Shown in pieces: positions 60,410 through 64,000 of a stretch of DNA of 64,000 nt. The notes beneath the pieces were generated by a model. The model did no database searches and was not told the DNA's origin. It worked only from the letters and a program-made list of their open reading frames with translations. This stretch comes from DASPKM01 sp963817075 (GTDB lineage: Bacteria > Bacteroidota > Bacteroidia > Chitinophagales > Chitinophagaceae), in the NCBI GenBank assembly GCA_963817075.1, contig CAWFMT010000005.1:744001-808000 (forward strand), given 5' to 3'. A program made the translations under genes and the position numbers. Position 1 is the stretch's first letter; every line of letters starts with the position of its first letter.

Positions 60410-60831
60410 ATGAGAGAAGGAATCGACGGTATTTTAAAAAGAAATCAGTTGAGTGTCACTGGTAGCAGGAAAAAAATTCTTGAATTATTTCTTACTAACA
60501 ATGGAGCCCTTGCGCATGCTGATATTGAGCAAAGGCAGGGGAAAAATTTGACAGGGTAACTGTGTATCGAACACTTCAGACCTTTGTAGAAAAAGGAATT
60601 ATTCATAGTATTCCCACTGCAGATAATTCAATACGCTATGCACTCTGCAAGGATGATTGTGAGCAGGGACATCATCACGATAATCACGTTCACTTTATTT
60701 GCAGCAATTGCGAAAAAACAATTTGTCTTGATGATGTAACAGTGCCCGAAGTAAAATTACCCAAAGGATTTACTCCTGAGCATCATGAAATGGTAGTGAC
60801 GGGAGTATGCAAAGAGTGCAAAGATCAATAG
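60410..60831 (+). pseudogene. Fur-family transcriptional regulator, frameshifted
   Basis: A 140-residue Fur/PerR/Zur-type regulator would be encoded from the ATG at 60410. Frame 1 gives the N-terminal winged helix (LFLTNNGALAHADIE) and then stops at 60557-60559. The continuation VTVYRTLQTFVEKG, the HHHDNHVHFICSNCEKTICLDD metal site (quoted in part: HHHDNHVHFICSNCEKTI) and the final C-x-x-C are in another frame, from about 60547. A single A missing from the run aaaaa at 60542-60546 explains the break: restoring it reads QGKKFDRVTVYRTL. Metal ligands are intact downstream. Either a true pseudogene, a sequencing/assembly slip in a homopolymer, or less likely programmed frameshifting. Confidence 0.85.
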
Positions 60832-60887
60832 TGGAAATGATAAATTCAGCAGGTTCTGATCATCAATAAAACTCATATGAAACAGAA

Positions 60888-60916
60888 AGCCCCGATGTGG
60901 AAACACCGGGACTTTT
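60888..60916 (+). terminator. Terminator-like hairpin after the fur-family gene
   Basis: agccccgatgt (60888-60898) pairs with acaccgggact (60903-60913) with two mismatches and a GGAA loop, followed by TTTT. It lies 57 bases after the stop at 60831. Confidence 0.55.
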
Positions 60917-61025
60917 GGTTAAGGCTCTGATTAGTAGCTAATTTATTACGATGGTAATTTTTTCGGTTTGATAAAACAAAGATAATGTTCCAAATCAATC
61001 CTGCTATACCTCAATATGGGTATTT

Positions 61026-62756
61026 TTAATTCCCCCTGGCAATCTTCTTCCACTCTGCATCAACAAAGGACATTAAGGTACGTATATGATCTCCGGAAAA
61101 ATCAAACTTCAATCCCGCCGCTTTATACAGATCTGGTAAAGTTTTCGTTGCGCCGAGGCTTAAGGCCTGCGTATAATTTTTAAGCGCTTGGCCCTTATCT
61201 TCCTTGTATTGCTTCCAAAGCCCAATGGCACCAAGTTGTGCAATTCCATATTCAATATAATAAAAGGGAACTTCAAATAAATGTAACTGCCGTTGCCATC
61301 CGTAACGACGAAATTCTTCTAACCCGCTAAAATCAATTACTGGTGAGGTAAATTCATTCAGGATCCTGAACCAGTTTTCAGCTCTTTCTTCTTCTGAATG
61401 ATTTGGATTCTCGTAAATCCAATGTTGGAATTTGTCAATGGTTGCTACCCAGGGGAAAATTGTTATTACTCTTTCAAGCTGTTGCTCCTTTGCCCTTCGT
61501 AGATCTTCTTCTTTATCAAAGAACATCTCCCAATGATCCATCGTGAAAAGCTCCATAGCCATGCTTGCAACTTCTGCAATTTCCATTGGATATTCCTTGA
61601 AAGCTGATAGTTCAAGATTATGTGCAAGAAATGAGTGAACTGCATGACCCCCTTCATGAAGCATAGTTGTTACATCATGCATTTGCCCTGCGGCATTCAT
61701 AAAAATAAATGGAGCGCCAGTTTCAGTTAATGGGCAATTATATCCACCTGGAGCCTTTCCTTTCCTGCTATCAAGGTCCAGCTGATTCATGCTTCGCATT
61801 TTTCTCAGACAATCAGCGAAGAATGGATTCAGCCTTTCGAAACAATCAATGGATTTCCCCAGCAATTGTTCTCCTGTTTCAAATGGACGCAATGGAACTA
61901 TGTTTTCAGGCTCTGCTTCCAGGTCCCAGGGTCTTAATGTATCAAGCCCTAGCTTTTCTTTTTTTCGCTGATTAATTGAATTAACCAACGGCAAGGCATA
62001 TTCCTTAACAGCTTCATGAAATTTGTAGCAATCCTCTTTTCCATAATCAAATCGTCCTAGCTCCACGAACTTATAGTCCCGGTAATTTGAAAAGCCAGCA
62101 TTCTTTGAAATTTTATCTCTTCTCTCAACCAGCTGCGTAAATAAATGATTCAATTCCGATTTGTCCTGCAGCCTTCTTTCGTTCACTTTCCTGTAAACTG
62201 ATTCACGGAGATTCCTGTCGGGACTTTCAAGGAATTTAGATGCTTGTTGCAGCGTGTATTCTTTACCATTTATTTCTACAGACATTTTACCCGAGATCTG
62301 ACCAAACTGTTGTTGCATTACAGAAAGCTCTGCCTGAATTGGTACGTTCTCATCTCTAAATAGATCGATACTTTTTTTGACACTTCGTATATAAGTGAAA
62401 AACTTGTCGGCATCCAATTCCTTCAGGAAAGGATTCTCCACCAACTTACGATTCAATCTATCCGCTATTGGCTGGATCTTAGGTTGAATCTCCATCATGA
62501 AATATGCAAAGTGGTTTTGCAGTTCCTTGCTTTCAGTATCGCAAGTCATCCTGATCTGTCGCCAGGAGGCGTCTTCGCTTAGTACAGCTTCAAGTTCGCT
62601 GATATCTTTCAGCCACCTCTCCAGGTCTGTTCTTGAATTGATAACGCGCTCTTCTAATTCTCTAAAGTAAGGCTCAAGTTCTTCCCAGGTTGTAACAGTA
62701 AAATCCTCCGGAAGTAAATGTCTTTCCAGCTTCTTGATATCCGCACTATGTTCCAT
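61026..62756 (-). CDS. M3 family oligoendopeptidase F-like metallopeptidase
   Basis: A 576-residue cytoplasmic zinc peptidase that degrades peptides. The start used is the ATG 62754-62756 (MEHSADIKKLERHLLPEDF); the open frame upstream overlaps the next gene and the terminator and is not real coding. The zinc site HEGGH lies in TTMLHEGGHAVHSFL, with the downstream E in KEYPMEIAEVASMAMELF, as in M3B peptidases. Helical throughout, normal length for PepF/YjgP-like family. It lies downstream of the DUF5606 gene with a terminator between, so it has its own promoter or readthrough. Confidence 0.92.
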   Translation of the reverse strand: MEHSADIKKLERHLLPEDFTVTTWEELEPYFRELEERVINSRTDLERWLKDISELEAVLSEDASWRQIRMTCDTESKELQNHFAYFMMEIQPKIQPIADRLNRKLVENPFLKELDADKFFTYIRSVKKSIDLFRDENVPIQAELSVMQQQFGQISGKMSVEINGKEYTLQQASKFLESPDRNLRESVYRKVNERRLQDKSELNHLFTQLVERRDKISKNAGFSNYRDYKFVELGRFDYGKEDCYKFHEAVKEYALPLVNSINQRKKEKLGLDTLRPWDLEAEPENIVPLRPFETGEQLLGKSIDCFERLNPFFADCLRKMRSMNQLDLDSRKGKAPGGYNCPLTETGAPFIFMNAAGQMHDVTTMLHEGGHAVHSFLAHNLELSAFKEYPMEIAEVASMAMELFTMDHWEMFFDKEEDLRRAKEQQLERVITIFPWVATIDKFQHWIYENPNHSEEERAENWFRILNEFTSPVIDFSGLEEFRRYGWQRQLHLFEVPFYYIEYGIAQLGAIGLWKQYKEDKGQALKNYTQALSLGATKTLPDLYKAAGLKFDFSGDHIRTLMSFVDAEWKKIARGN

Positions 62757-62783
62757 TATTCGTAGATTTTTTGCTATAAACAG

Positions 62784-62807
62784 AAAGCCCCGGAATTTCG
62801 GGGTTTT
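62784..62807 (-). terminator. Terminator after the DUF5606 gene
   Basis: A 9-pair stem, aaagccccg with cggggtttt (one G-T) and a 6-base loop. It lies just past the DUF5606 stop and 28 bases ahead of the peptidase ATG. Confidence 0.75.
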
Positions 62808-62820
62808 CTTGGTGGGGTTT

Positions 62821-63444
62821 CTATTTTGCTTTTTTAGGAGCTGCTTTTTTCTTTGGAGCCGCCGCTTCTTTTTCCTTGGGCTTGGCTGGCTTTTCTGCAC
62901 TCTGCTTAGGTTTCGCAGCCTTTGCCTTGACAGGAGGTTCTTCTTTTTCTTTTACAACTTCCTCTTTGGCTTTTGCTTTTTTGGCGGGCTTGGGTGCAAC
63001 CTCTTTTACTACGGGAGCCACTTCCTCAACCTCTGCTGGTTCTTCTTCCTCTGGTTCAGGCTCTGATAATTTGATATCAACATCATTTTTCTGCAGTACC
63101 GATAGCCATTTTACCATTTTCTTCATATCACTAGCATAGACGCGATCAAAATCCAGCTCAGGATAAACTTTTTTGAAATATGCTTGCAGCGCTTTGTTAT
63201 CCCGTTCGTCTGGCAGCTTTTCCCCGCTATCCTTCATAGCATTCAATACAACCGAAAGGTTCACATTTTCTCTCTGTGTGTAAACTTCTATGCTTTCCAG
63301 GTGCGTAAAATTGTGCACTCTTCCCGAAACAAACTTTGTAGAATGGTCATCCAGAGATTTTACAATTGCGCCATCGCCTTTATTGCTCAACATCTCATAT
63401 AAACCCGGCATTCCGGTAACTGCTATGATTTTTACGTACTCCAT
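62821..63444 (-). CDS. DUF5606 protein with Lys/Ala/Pro/Glu-rich tail
   Basis: A 207-residue protein. Residues 1-125 match DUF5606, a small conserved cytoplasmic domain of Bacteroidota (IIAVTGMPGLYEMLSNKGDG, VYASDMKKMVKWLSVL). Residues about 130-207 are a disordered tail alternating acidic (EPEEEEPAEVEEV) and lysine/alanine-rich stretches (AKPKQSAEKPAKPKEKEAA), reminiscent of histone-H1-like or nucleoid-associated tails. Function unknown. DNA or RNA contact by the tail is inference. Confidence 0.85.
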   Translation of the reverse strand: MEYVKIIAVTGMPGLYEMLSNKGDGAIVKSLDDHSTKFVSGRVHNFTHLESIEVYTQRENVNLSVVLNAMKDSGEKLPDERDNKALQAYFKKVYPELDFDRVYASDMKKMVKWLSVLQKNDVDIKLSEPEPEEEEPAEVEEVAPVVKEVAPKPAKKAKAKEEVVKEKEEPPVKAKAAKPKQSAEKPAKPKEKEAAAPKKKAAPKKAK

Positions 63445-63570
63445 TTATCCAAATTTTAAAGGGCATGCAAGATATATTGAATTCGGCAAACCTCGTTCCA
63501 AAGAAATGGGATGAATGGTTTTCGATGCTCAGCTTAATAATTTAATTTTTATTTCCTTAACTCCATCAGT

Positions 63571-64000
63571 ATGAAAAAGCTCGTCATTTTATTTCTCTTC
63601 GTTCTATCTGTCGTAATGATTTCAGGTGTTGGGCCTAATTCGATTTCTTATGCTGAACGAAGATTCAATGATTCCATCGATGCTGATAAAGCGAAACACG
63701 TTGCTTCGGTAATGGAACTCATTAAGGGGAAGGAAAAACTTCCTGTAGATTCTGTTTTCAAAAATTTAAAAATATTTAAAGGAATGCCCGCAGAAAACCT
63801 TGTCCGTATTATGGATATGGGTTGGAGCAGAGCGCTAGGCGTAAGTTGCGGGCACTGTCATAATACACAAGACTGGGCTTCCGATGAAAAAAAGCAAAAG
63901 GATATAACCAGGTCAATGGGCAAGATGACTGGAAAAATAAATAACGAATTGCTTAAAGAAATCACGGGTCTTACGGGTCCCAATCCTATTGTGAATTGCA
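63571..64000 (+). CDS. c-type cytochrome, start only
   Basis: An ATG at 63571 opens a frame that runs to the right edge (143 codons visible). Signal peptide about 1-27 (MKKLVILFLFVLSVVMISG). The haem-binding C-x-x-C-H is CGHCH near residue 93, within LGVSCGHCHNTQDWASD. Upstream, the NLKIFKGMPAENLVRIMDMGW helix matches the photosynthetic-reaction-centre-cytochrome-like (CytC_RC-like) family of Bacteroidota and Acidobacteriota. Periplasmic electron carrier. The distal part is outside the window. Confidence 0.85.
   Translation, partial: MKKLVILFLFVLSVVMISGVGPNSISYAERRFNDSIDADKAKHVASVMELIKGKEKLPVDSVFKNLKIFKGMPAENLVRIMDMGWSRALGVSCGHCHNTQDWASDEKKQKDITRSMGKMTGKINNELLKEITGLTGPNPIVNC

Noticed and set aside
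61026..62900. A 624-residue version of the M3 peptidase with a basic N-terminal extension
   Set aside because: The extension overlaps the DUF5606 gene and its terminator in another frame; the ATG at 62756 is the sensible start.

Overview
The window is one continuous stretch of chromosome from a member of the Bacteroidota, most likely close to the Chitinophagales/Chitinophagaceae. The pointers are: two secreted proteins with type IX secretion C-terminal sorting domains, an OmpA protein with thrombospondin-3 calcium repeats, TonB-type and CarboxypepD_reg-type outer-membrane proteins, promoters of the Bacteroidota TTTG/TAnnTTTG type (clearest before recA and before tRNA-Phe), weak Shine-Dalgarno sequences, and many intergenic copies of palindromic or heptameric repeats. 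No ribosomal RNA, integrase, transposase or CRISPR array is visible.

Layout. 1-10.3 kb: 5' part of recA (runs off the left edge), DUF4920 protein, AlkA-type glycosylase, SDR, OmpA/TSP3 protein, two unknowns, FAD oxidoreductase, DUF1801 protein, MacB/FtsX-type permease. 10.8-16.2 kb: a modular T9SS glycoside-hydrolase-like protein and an outer-membrane beta-barrel receptor. 16.3-19.2 kb: a possibly frameshifted lipoprotein; tRNA-Phe preceded by two 133-bp units that each begin with the tRNA 5' end; an ArsR-SRPBCC operon; and, 1.1 kb past the tRNA, a 22-nt exact copy of the tRNA anticodon arm. 19.4-30.2 kb: recQ, then nucleotide-sugar and Kdo genes (kdsD, manC, kdnB-like, kdsB) interleaved with an exonuclease, a tandem hairpin array, a RidA-family protein and a T9SS cargo protein. 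30.3-36.9 kb: a serine hydrolase homologue that has lost its catalytic motifs, a fatty acid hydroxylase, dnaN, and a two-gene module with a trypsin-like protease. 37.1-40.4 kb: a 1,124-residue protein built of calcium-loop repeats and about 12 copies of an unusual ATGQSSGKR-type motif. 40.9-52.6 kb: recX-lpxR-nitrilase-nagA cluster, S41 peptidase, thiL, inositol phosphatase, GT2, GH3-family enzyme, LysE transporter, mtgA. 52.6-64 kb: GT39, nicotinamide riboside salvage pair (pnuC with a NadR-like kinase), small SRPBCC/NTF2 proteins, NifU, MerC, SCO, a frameshifted fur-family gene, M3 oligopeptidase, DUF5606 protein and the start of a c-type cytochrome.

How the genes fit together: most are housekeeping (recombination: recA, recX, recQ; replication: dnaN; cell envelope: kdsD, kdsB, kdnB, lpxR, mtgA, manC; cofactors: thiL, pnuC/NadR). 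The accessory interest lies in the repeat-rich secreted protein at 37 kb, the protease/partner pair at 34.5-36.9 kb, the tRNA-Phe neighbourhood at 17-18.6 kb, the broken fur-like gene at 60.4 kb, the catalytically dead beta-lactamase homologue at 30.3 kb, and several families of intergenic repeats. All family assignments come from reading motifs by eye; no database search was run.
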